Of a DNA stretch of 5,839 bases, positions 1 through 4,865 are shown piece after piece. The notes under the pieces are model-generated. The model saw only the letters and a list, made by a program, of their open reading frames with translations, did not search any database and was not told the origin of the DNA. The stretch is from an uncultured Ruminococcus sp. (GTDB taxonomy: Bacteria > Bacillota > Clostridia > Oscillospirales > Ruminococcaceae), in the NCBI GenBank assembly GCA_947173865.1, contig CAMWGS010000134.1, positions 1 through 5,839 on the forward strand, in the 5' to 3' direction. Every line of letters starts with the position of its first letter. Position 1 is the stretch's first letter. Both the position numbers and the translations under genes were made by a program.

Positions 1-15
1 AGCGTTTTTTTATGA

Positions 16-112
16 TGTATTGCAATACAATATAGTGTATACATCTGTAATACACGGCTTTTTTGGCTTATTCCCCTGTGAGTTTCTGATAGAGTTTCAT
101 GAGTTCCGCCAC
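16..112 (-). repeat. Left copy of a ~95-bp imperfect inverted repeat (methyltransferase 3' end plus downstream hairpin region)
   Basis: The reverse complement of this stretch aligns with 3975-4071 on the plus strand. Shared blocks include TATCAGAAACTCACA, AAAAAGCC, TGTATTACAG and TGTATTGC, with small indels. It spans the last 14 codons of the methyltransferase remnant, its stop codon, and the AT-rich non-coding DNA that follows, ending in the 14-bp palindrome TGTATTGCAATACA at 16-29. The homology continues past the stop codon, so the repeat is a piece of locus and not only a conserved protein end. Confidence 0.8.
35..64 (+). terminator. Possible plus-strand terminator hairpin converging on the methyltransferase tail
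   Basis: GTGTATAC and GTAATACAC (35-42 and 47-55) form a stem with one bulged base and an ATCT loop. GGC and a run of six T (59-64) follow. This is the layout of a rho-independent terminator for a plus-strand gene lying left of the window. The stem is AT-rich and so weak. Confidence 0.45.
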
Positions 113-271
113 GCACTCGCTCTCTGTTATCTTCCTGTCGAAACCGTAAGCCTGCATCACGGCTAAGTCATTCTGTTGGTGTGCCTTACGGAGTTCAGGG
201 GGCATTGTTAATTCGTCGTATAGGTCGGCGAGGGAGCAGTCAGGGTATAATGCCCTTGCGTTCAGAGTAGC
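68..271 (-). pseudogene. C-terminal remnant of a type IIL / YeeA-like class I SAM-dependent DNA methyltransferase
   Basis: The minus strand is open for 67 codons, from a stop at 272-274 to the TAA at 68-70. It contains the stretches SLADLYDELTMPPELRKAHQ and, nearer the end, VAELMKLYQKLTGE. The pattern 'LADLYD.LTMPP.L.KAHQ..D.AV..AYG' is characteristic of the extreme C-terminus of MmeI/YeeA-type methyltransferases, proteins usually around 900 residues or longer. Only this end is present: no SAM-binding or NPPY catalytic motif can lie in so short a piece, so it cannot work as an enzyme. The in-frame ATG at the MPP motif has no sign of being a real start. By hand count positions 71-270 are about 51% GC, against clearly AT-rich neighbours, so the fragment has a different origin from the genes beside it. 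A second, shorter copy lies inverted at 3972-4019. The family call is from recognised motifs, not from a search. Confidence 0.8.
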
Positions 272-322
272 TTATACAGTGTGATTATCCTCATCAAAGT
301 TTAACATTCTTAATAAATAAAA

Positions 323-352
323 CCGATGCTTACATTAAGTTGTAAACATCGG
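323..352 (-). terminator. Rho-independent terminator of the LRR-dockerin gene
   Basis: CCGATGCTTACA (323-334) pairs with TGTAAACATCGG (341-352), a 12-bp stem with one C-A mismatch and a 6-nt loop. On the minus strand it is followed by TTTTATTTATT. It lies 14 bases past the LRR-dockerin stop codon and is the expected end of that transcript. It separates the gene from the methyltransferase remnant. Confidence 0.8.
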
Positions 353-365
353 CTATATTTATAAA

Positions 366-1895
366 TTAATTATTTTCAATAATCTGCTTTCTCAACAATA
401 CCATATCAAATACATCTATTTTACCGTCTTTGTTCATATCTGCTCCATAGCCGACAGAGCCATTATTAAGCAAATACTTATGCAATGCAACCATATCAGA
501 AATTGCTATTTTACCGTCACCGTTTGCAGCTCCAAAAAGTAAATCGTATAGAGGATTGAATACAAGATTATGAGAAACTGCATAGCTATGTGCTTCTGTG
601 CCGTAATAACCAGATATTATAGTATCATCGGATAAATACCATTCCTTGTCTAAAACAGCAATATAAGATTGCTTTGGTTCTGCCCATGGTTCATTTGTTT
701 TACCTGTAGCAGAATATTCATATGTTCCGAATAATTCTATACTATCTGGTATAAGTATGTCTGAACCAAGTCTACTTTCATTACCAAATCTACCAAAAAA
801 ATCATTGGTTATAATCTTAACTGTATCAGGTATAATAACATCCGAATCATTCATAACCGTAGCGTCAGAAAAGACTGAACCTATCTTTACAACATCATCG
901 CCCAAAGTAACCTTACAATTATTTTCAAATAAAAAGCTACTAACAGATTTTGTATTGATATAGAGATTTTTTACTTCTGAAAAAGCCAAAGCTAATCTGT
1001 CTATGAGAGCATATGGACAGTCCATATTGACTTCATCTAAATCTAAGTCTTTAAAAGCAAATGAACCTACTGCCTTTATATTATGAGGTAATAAAATATT
1101 TCTGATTTTATTACAATTCTCAAATGCATAAGATTCAATGTACTTCAAAGTATCAGGGAATATAATTTCTTCACACATATAACAATCTTTAAAAGTTCTT
1201 CCACATATTCCTACAACTTGCATACCATCCACTTCATCAGGTATTATATAAGATACCGCTGTGTAATCAAGTGGTCTGCACACATACAATGTATCATCTG
1301 AACCAACTTTGTATACAAAGTTATCATCAGCTATACACCCCATATTAATAACAGACTTTTTAATTTCAGTAGATTCAATACAAATACCACTATCATACTT
1401 TTTATACAAATAATAGTCATTGCAAACATCGGTAAGTATCTTTTCTGTCCCATCGCCATCTATCCAATATTCATTATAATAATTATCATAATCGATATGC
1501 ATTATATCAGGAACAATATCTAAATAATTATAACTATTCAAATTACGCTGACCACGAGAACAATCATAACTCATGTCTAAAATATTATCGTAAATCTTAG
1601 TATCTTCAAGAGTGGCACGTCGTCCGACATCATAACCGTCAAGCGTGCGTCTCGCACGTTTACAGATTATAGTATCTTCTGAATTAAGTTCTGTTTCAAA
1701 TATAAACCTGCAAAGTTCTTTTTCTTCGTCAGTAAGCGAGTTATAGTGAAGAATACAAAGGTCGTATTTCAGAAATCTTTCCCATAACTCAGGATTGCTG
1801 GAGACTGTAATTTCCATTGCTGACACTGGCATATTAACACAAGAGCAAGCAATAGTAAGTGCAGAAATTATTGTTATAATTTTCTTCTTTTTCAT
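366..1895 (-). CDS. Secreted BspA-type leucine-rich-repeat protein with C-terminal type I dockerin
   Basis: This 509-residue protein starts with a signal peptide: KKKK, a hydrophobic stretch at about 6-20, and a likely cleavage after VSA at residue 26. Residues 27-190 form a region I do not recognise, rich in Asp and Tyr. From about 215 to 400 there are irregular BspA/LRR_5-type repeats (for example IIPDEVDGMQVVGICGRTF and IFPDTLKYIESYAF), and residues 427-449 give the usual closing segment (GYYGTEAHSYA). Residues 455-509 are a type I dockerin with two EF-hand-like loops. The second, DMNKDGKIDVFD (486-497), is canonical; the first begins GAANGDGKI where families normally have GD.NGDGKI, so its first calcium ligand is Ala456. 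Dockerins bind cohesins, so the protein is probably attached to a cell-surface or cellulosome-like scaffold; the LRR part probably binds a partner. The ATG is preceded by a weak GATGGGA site, 14 bp after the upstream stop, which suggests one operon. Confidence 0.9.
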   Translation of the reverse strand: MKKKKIITIISALTIACSCVNMPVSAMEITVSSNPELWERFLKYDLCILHYNSLTDEEKELCRFIFETELNSEDTIICKRARRTLDGYDVGRRATLEDTKIYDNILDMSYDCSRGQRNLNSYNYLDIVPDIMHIDYDNYYNEYWIDGDGTEKILTDVCNDYYLYKKYDSGICIESTEIKKSVINMGCIADDNFVYKVGSDDTLYVCRPLDYTAVSYIIPDEVDGMQVVGICGRTFKDCYMCEEIIFPDTLKYIESYAFENCNKIRNILLPHNIKAVGSFAFKDLDLDEVNMDCPYALIDRLALAFSEVKNLYINTKSVSSFLFENNCKVTLGDDVVKIGSVFSDATVMNDSDVIIPDTVKIITNDFFGRFGNESRLGSDILIPDSIELFGTYEYSATGKTNEPWAEPKQSYIAVLDKEWYLSDDTIISGYYGTEAHSYAVSHNLVFNPLYDLLFGAANGDGKIAISDMVALHKYLLNNGSVGYGADMNKDGKIDVFDMVLLRKQIIENN

Positions 1896-1909
1896 ATTGA
1901 AATCCCATC

Positions 1910-2671
1910 TTATGAAGCAAAATATTGAGTACCAGTACTATTGTCATTATGTTCATAACCAAAAGACGAATTATATACATTAGTATCTTTAGTTATACTA
2001 TAAAAGTTCACTAAATCGGTATTAGCATAGATAGAAATATTATTCCCTCTTGAAAATTTATAAGCATTGTCATAAAGCGTATAATCGCACAGAATTGTAT
2101 TACCATTATAAATAGATACAGGGTTATTACCCATTTTATGTGACCATATACTACAGGTACCTCTATGACTAGGATTACCACAAGTCCCATTACCATTTCT
2201 AACATAATAATGCATAGATGCTGTATATTCATCAAAAGCATTATTACCACTAACATAGCCTATCATAGCAATAAATCTTTTGTTATTTTCATCATAATCG
2301 TCAGGTGGTATAAATACATTATATGATTCATTGACATTTGGCAGATAGCCTTTTATTACGCTTCCAGCTACATTAGTAATACTATTATATTTCACTATGG
2401 TGTTATTCATAACTATAGCATCACGTCTCATCTGATTTTCCACGAACTCTAAATATTTTACCATATTATAATTTAAATCGTCAGATTGATGCAATCTTGC
2501 ATTATTTTCTATAACATTTCCCATTATACCATAATAACTTTTTAAGTCTTTCCAGTTACTAGCAGTATAAGAATCACTATAAGACTTACCAATACCAATC
2601 TCCCCAGGATATAATTGGTAGTATTCATTTCCTGTATAATATGTCTGTAAAGCATACGCATAACAATTCAT
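1910..2671 (-). CDS. NCYAYAL-type cysteine-peptidase-like protein, N-terminally truncated
   Basis: The readable protein is 253 residues and begins at MNCYAYAL. It carries the pattern I associate with a papain/NlpC-like family in Clostridia: a Cys in NCYAYAL (Cys3 here), a His in ASMHYYVRN (His154), then WSHKMGNNPV (residues 176-185), matching a usual 'HWYRQ..DGTWSHK.G.TPV' block. Cys3 and His154 are the probable catalytic pair; this is inference. The frame is open upstream to a TAA at 2735-2737, encoding KYNDTSTIKNFQNR before the Met, but with no ATG, GTG or TTG start. There is no signal peptide and no good ribosome-binding site before the ATG at 2669-2671. Relatives would be expected to have an export signal and more sequence before the catalytic Cys, so the 5' end is probably lost and the gene may be dead. 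Its stop lies 14 bp before the LRR-dockerin start, so the two probably formed one secreted unit. Confidence 0.6.
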   Translation of the reverse strand: MNCYAYALQTYYTGNEYYQLYPGEIGIGKSYSDSYTASNWKDLKSYYGIMGNVIENNARLHQSDDLNYNMVKYLEFVENQMRRDAIVMNNTIVKYNSITNVAGSVIKGYLPNVNESYNVFIPPDDYDENNKRFIAMIGYVSGNNAFDEYTASMHYYVRNGNGTCGNPSHRGTCSIWSHKMGNNPVSIYNGNTILCDYTLYDNAYKFSRGNNISIYANTDLVNFYSITKDTNVYNSSFGYEHNDNSTGTQYFAS

Positions 2672-2730
2672 ACGATTCTGAAAATTTTTAATGGTAGAAG
2701 TATCATTATATTTTCCAGCGGTACTATTGA

Positions 2731-2749
2731 TATTTTATATTATAAAATA
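2731..2749. repeat. AT-only palindrome at the truncated end of the peptidase-like gene
   Basis: TATTTTATA and TATAAAATA flank a single T, a perfect 9-bp inverted repeat. It contains the stop codon (2735-2737) that closes the peptidase reading frame upstream, so it marks the point where the coding homology ends. It may be a rearrangement junction or simply an AT-rich hairpin. Confidence 0.6.
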
Positions 2750-2782
2750 TAAAATCCCGAATTTAAATAGATTTTTCAGGTT

Positions 2783-2817
2783 TTGATACAAAAGCATTAT
2801 ATGTCAGATTTGATACA
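2783..2817 (+). repeat. Paired TTGATACA direct repeats upstream of the decayed plus-strand gene
   Basis: TTGATACA occurs at 2783-2790 and 2810-2817, 27 bp apart, within the longer similar strings TTTTGATACAAAAGC and ATTTGATACAGACGC. The pair sits just upstream of a likely promoter, so it could be an operator; it could also be chance in AT-rich DNA. Confidence 0.4.
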
Positions 2818-2822
2818 GACGC

Positions 2823-2852
2823 TTGAATTTTTTCCATTAATTATGATATAGT
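2823..2852 (+). promoter_or_regulatory. Candidate sigma-70-type promoter for the decayed gene
   Basis: TTGAAT (2823-2828) and TATAGT (2847-2852) are separated by 18 bp, and an overlapping GATATA gives a 16-bp spacing. They lie 36 bp before the ATG at 2888. The match is moderate and read by eye only. Confidence 0.4.
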
Positions 2853-2887
2853 TGCTAAATAACCCACATATGAAAGGAAAAGAAGAA

Positions 2888-3589
2888 ATGGCAGTAAACA
2901 GAAATCAGCTTGTTGAAGTTCGTAAAAGCTTGCATCAGGATATATACGATACCGTAAATGAAACCGAACATACAGCTATCAGAGTACTAAGAGAGCCGAA
3001 TAACAGCAAAAAAACAGCCGTCCTCCAAAATAATAGTAGTCGTTGACAACTACTAAAAGGCAGAAGAACTGAAAGACAGCGTACTTACGAGCGTTCGTAG
3101 TACTAACACGTAATTTAAGCCGAACTAAGCGAAACACAATTAGAACGTTGGAAAATTCGTTACAAAGTCAAAATTATGCACGCAACAGGTGATATTATGC
3201 TTTCGGTAAAACCAGCTGAATTTCGTGAAACTCTGTCAGGAGATAAGGTTAAAAGTAAATTGCAGGAATTAAAAAGCTTATTATTATATAATATTGAAAA
3301 AACAAAAGAAGTAATTGACAAGTACATTGACGGTATTAATTAGAGAGAAAGCTATATTTACACAAAAAGTACAGATTTAAACTACCGTATAACATTCTTT
3401 GATGATGAAGTTAGACAGCAGACAAGTGTCGGTAACGTTCTGATTGTTGTAAGCGATACTAATTCATATATTATTGATACTCCACCAAGAAAACAGCGGT
3501 CAGACAAAAAAACGCCTGTACACTATTTCAGTAAGCACAAATTATATACGATACGTGAAATTCAAGGTGTTTACAATTACTCAGTATAA
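2888..3589 (+). pseudogene. Unidentified protein gene broken by five stop codons
   Basis: The start is ATG 2888, preceded by AAAGGAAAAGAAG; an ATG-like start at 2852 lacks such a site. The first part encodes 52 residues (MAVNRNQLVEVRKSLHQDIY...) to TGA at 3044. In exactly the same frame, after TAG 3098, TAA 3104 and TAA 3116, the sequence becomes protein-like again: AELSETQLERWKIRYKVK, a charged, probably helical stretch containing SKLQELKSLLLYNIEKTKEV, then TAG at 3341. It continues in frame with RITFFDDEVRQQTSVGN and VHYFSKHKLYTIREI, ending at TAA 3587-3589. The shared frame argues for one ancestral protein of about 233 codons. Between 3056 and 3112 another frame reads KAEELKDSVLTSVR, so compensating frameshifts are likely there. 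I do not recognise the family. A leftover 52-residue peptide could still be made. The last segment looks beta-rich, the middle coiled-coil-like; this is inference only. Confidence 0.6.
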
Positions 3590-3715
3590 ACCATTTTATG
3601 TATTTTTATATGTTATCCAAAAAAAAGGACGTTTCCCTTCTCTCTGCTTCGCTTTGTATTTATTATATCATATCATACAATACAATGTATTCATGTGTAA
3701 TATATGTTTTATTAT
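3590..3715. other. AT-rich gap with no supported gene
   Basis: No convincing coding sequence is seen on either strand. On the minus strand AAGGG and TCCTT around an AAACG loop precede eight T (about 3624-3645), a weak possible terminator for the decayed LRR-dockerin copy that points the same way. The right part holds a degenerate copy of the AT-rich repeat described at 3673-3704. Confidence 0.5.
3673..3704 (+). repeat. Degenerate third copy of the AT-rich repeat seen at 21-55
   Basis: Allowing a 4-bp gap, this stretch aligns with 21-55 in the same orientation: AATACAAT is identical, and GTATTCATGTGTAATATAT matches GTATACATCTGTAATACAC at 15 of 19 positions. It follows the 3' end of the decayed LRR-dockerin copy, as the copy at 21-55 follows the intact gene, though without a methyltransferase tail between. 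Confidence 0.45.
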
Positions 3716-3972
3716 TTATTGATGATTTAATATCATTTTACGCATACACACCATGTCAAAAGAATCAATAATACAATCTTTGGTGAGGTCTGCTTAATAA
3801 CCTACAGAGCCATTACCAAACAAATACTTCTGCAATGATACATTATCGGCATATTTACACTACCATCATTATTTGCATCACCATAAATTAAGTCATCAAG
3901 AGGGTTGAATTTTAAATTATATGCCAGTGCATAGCTGTGGGCTTCTGTGTCGTAATATCCTTTTATAATACT
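3716..3972 (-). pseudogene. Decayed 3' end of a second LRR-dockerin gene
   Basis: Read on the minus strand from 3972, the sequence begins in mid-gene with SIIKGYYDTEAHSYA, matching residues 426-439 of the intact protein at 366-1895 (TIISGYYGTEAHSYA). It continues to KFNPLDDLIYGDANNDGSVN, the start of a dockerin. A one-base deletion near 3850 shifts the frame; the correct frame resumes as ADNVSLQKYLFGNGSVGY, is hit by TAA at 3794-3796, and then gives a second calcium loop (ADLTKDCIIDSFDMV) in which the usual GK is replaced by CI, ending at TAA 3716-3718. No LRR region remains: the fragment stops at the inverted methyltransferase tail. Unlike the intact gene, this copy keeps Asp at the first position of the first calcium loop. 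It is too different in sequence to be a very recent duplicate. Confidence 0.85.
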
Positions 3973-4019
3973 ACGCCGACCTCATGAAGATGTATCAGAA
4001 ACTCACAAGGCGAAAATAA
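3972..4019 (+). pseudogene. Second, inverted fragment of the methyltransferase C-terminus
   Basis: Fifteen codons plus stop read YADLMKMYQKLTRRK, matching the end of the minus-strand remnant at 68-271 (VAELMKLYQKLTGE). The coding match begins exactly where the decayed LRR-dockerin copy ends, so 3970-3975 is a fusion point. The two fragments differ at several bases, so they are diverged alleles of one locus or two related genes. It is non-functional. Confidence 0.75.
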
Positions 4020-4071
4020 GCTAAAAAAGCCCTGTATTACAGGTGTATATACTGTATTGCATTGCAATATA
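3975..4071 (+). repeat. Right copy of the ~95-bp imperfect inverted repeat
   Basis: This matches the reverse complement of 16-112, covering the methyltransferase end, the AAAAAAGCC run, the TGTATTACAG hairpin and the TGTATTGC...GCAATA palindrome, which here has a 5-bp ATTGC insertion or duplication. Together the copies bracket about 3.9 kb holding both LRR-dockerin copies, the peptidase-like gene and the broken plus-strand gene. Confidence 0.8.
4023..4043 (-). terminator. Hairpin and T-run facing the ibrAB direction
   Basis: On the minus strand CCTGT-AAT-ACAGG is followed by GGC and six T (from the A-run at 4023-4028). It would stop transcripts coming from the ibrA-ibrB side. The stem is only 5 bp. 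It corresponds in position to the hairpin at 35-64 in the left repeat copy. Confidence 0.5.
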
Positions 4072-4078
4072 TAATACC

Positions 4079-4118
4079 AAAACCGCCTGTCAGCTTCATA
4101 ACTGATAGGTAGTTTTTT
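4079..4118 (+). terminator. Strong, probably bidirectional rho-independent terminator
   Basis: CCTGTCAG (4086-4093) pairs with CTGATAGG (4102-4109) through one G-T wobble, around an 8-nt loop. Outside a 2x2 internal loop, AAAAC (4079-4083) pairs with GTTTT (4112-4116). A run of six T follows on the plus strand, and CGGTTTT on the minus strand. It lies between the convergent methyltransferase tail and ibrB, and probably served both. Confidence 0.8.
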
Positions 4119-4150
4119 ACATTATTTTGTTATTTTCTTTTTTCGTCTAA

Positions 4151-4240
4151 TCAATCTGAATACTCTTCAACCTCTAATAAATCAGCAAAGAGTTCCAGTG
4201 GAAGAGTATCTTTTTCACATTTAGATAGTGTATAAAATAC
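4151..4240 (-). pseudogene. Possible 29-codon C-terminal remnant downstream of ibrB
   Basis: On the minus strand a frame between TAG (4241-4243) and TGA (4151-4153) reads LSKCEKDTLPLELFADLLEV and then EEYSD. The composition, with Leu-rich amphipathic spacing and an acidic end, looks like the tail of a real protein and unlike chance translation of AT-rich DNA. There is no start codon at its head and no family I can name. It is too short to be sure of. Confidence 0.3.
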
Positions 4241-4260
4241 CTATAGATATTTTTATACAC
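4228..4260 (+). repeat. Perfect 10-bp inverted repeat, possible terminator
   Basis: GTGTATAAAA (4228-4237) and TTTTATACAC (4251-4260) are exact complements around a 13-nt spacer, and GGTTTTTAAT follows on the plus strand. There is no T-run on the minus strand, so it is a poor terminator for ibrB. It overlaps the head of the small remnant at 4151-4240. Confidence 0.5.
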
Positions 4261-4286
4261 GGTTTTTAATATAAATAAATATATTT

Positions 4287-4865
4287 TTATCCTATTGTTT
4301 GCAGTTCTTTTTCCTGTTTTATGACATCAGTATTTATTGATTCAGTTAATTCTTCTTCCGGAATCCATGCCTGACCAAACTTTACTTCTCTAAACAAGGA
4401 AGCAAGTCCTGTTATTTGTTTTAGACGCAGTATTTCATCTTTATCCATACCCAAATGTTTTGAAATCCATGCATCAGACCGTCCCAAATCATGTAGTTCT
4501 TTTATTATATTGCTCATAAGGTCAACGTTATGAGAACCTCTTGCCCTGTTATGGCGTATTGTACTTGCCATCCTTTTTGCTAAAGGTTTATCAATTACTG
4601 AAACAGGTAACATTCCGTTTTCACGTTCATAAATATCTTTATGTTCTATCATTACCCGATAGCGATGAAATCCGTCAACAATTACATATAAATCGTCTTT
4701 CTGAGAATAATAGCAAACAACAGGCATTGTGTATCCGTCTTCTTTAATACTGTCATACAATAGTTTAAGTTCAGGCGGAGCAACCGAATTAGGATTGTAT
4801 GTATTAGGAACAACTTTTTCAACAGGTACAGCTTTTACGTTATATACAGGACTTATGAATTTCAA
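4287..4865 (-). CDS. ibrB: ParB-like (IbrB-type) protein, partner of the DUF3440 protein
   Basis: This 192-residue protein has the ParB/sulfiredoxin-fold N-terminal domain at about 12-110: PNTYNPNSVAPPELKLLYDS (20-39), the VDGFHRYRV motif (63-71) that stands where ParB proteins have GERR.RA, and IRHNRARGSH (103-112), a signature of IbrB/YbdM-type relatives. Residues 127-150 (SDAWISKHLGMDKDEILRLK) look like a helix-turn-helix. It is shorter than chromosomal ParB and lacks a dimerisation domain, so a chromosome-segregation role is unlikely. The start is TTG at 4863-4865, directly after the ibrA stop codon, with GGAGG 8 nt upstream; the next Met is residue 47, inside the domain, so TTG is required. 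In Escherichia coli the homologous IbrA and IbrB are encoded together and are linked to expression of immunoglobulin-binding proteins. The biochemical activity is unknown, possibly nucleic-acid binding or an ATP/CTP-dependent switch. Confidence 0.9.
   Translation of the reverse strand: MKFISPVYNVKAVPVEKVVPNTYNPNSVAPPELKLLYDSIKEDGYTMPVVCYYSQKDDLYVIVDGFHRYRVMIEHKDIYERENGMLPVSVIDKPLAKRMASTIRHNRARGSHNVDLMSNIIKELHDLGRSDAWISKHLGMDKDEILRLKQITGLASLFREVKFGQAWIPEEELTESINTDVIKQEKELQTIG

Noticed and set aside
757..963. Plus-strand open frame antisense to the LRR-dockerin gene
   Set aside because: It is a shadow of the repeat-coding strand; no start signal or recognisable protein.
2796..2801. TATAAT on the minus strand as a promoter for the peptidase/LRR operon
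   Set aside because: The -10 match is perfect but no acceptable -35 hexamer lies 15-19 bp upstream, and such hexamers are common in AT-rich DNA.
2763..2837. Minus-strand 24-codon frame starting MEKIQASVSNLTYN, considered as a lost 5' end of the peptidase-like gene or a small peptide
   Set aside because: No Shine-Dalgarno sequence, no signal-peptide character, and it is out of frame with the peptidase-like gene; too short to support.
3474..3722. Plus-strand open frame of 82 codons
   Set aside because: It overlaps the better-supported frame ending at 3589, has no ribosome-binding site, and its Tyr/Phe/Ile-rich translation is what AT-rich non-coding DNA gives.
16..4071. CRISPR array or insertion-sequence ends
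   Set aside because: The repeats are three diverged copies at irregular spacing with no spacer structure, and no transposase is encoded between or beside them.
4287..4865. Plasmid or chromosome partition ParB
   Set aside because: No ParA is adjacent, the protein is only 192 residues, and DGFHRYRV with IRHNRARGSH next to a DUF3440 gene fits the IbrB type instead.
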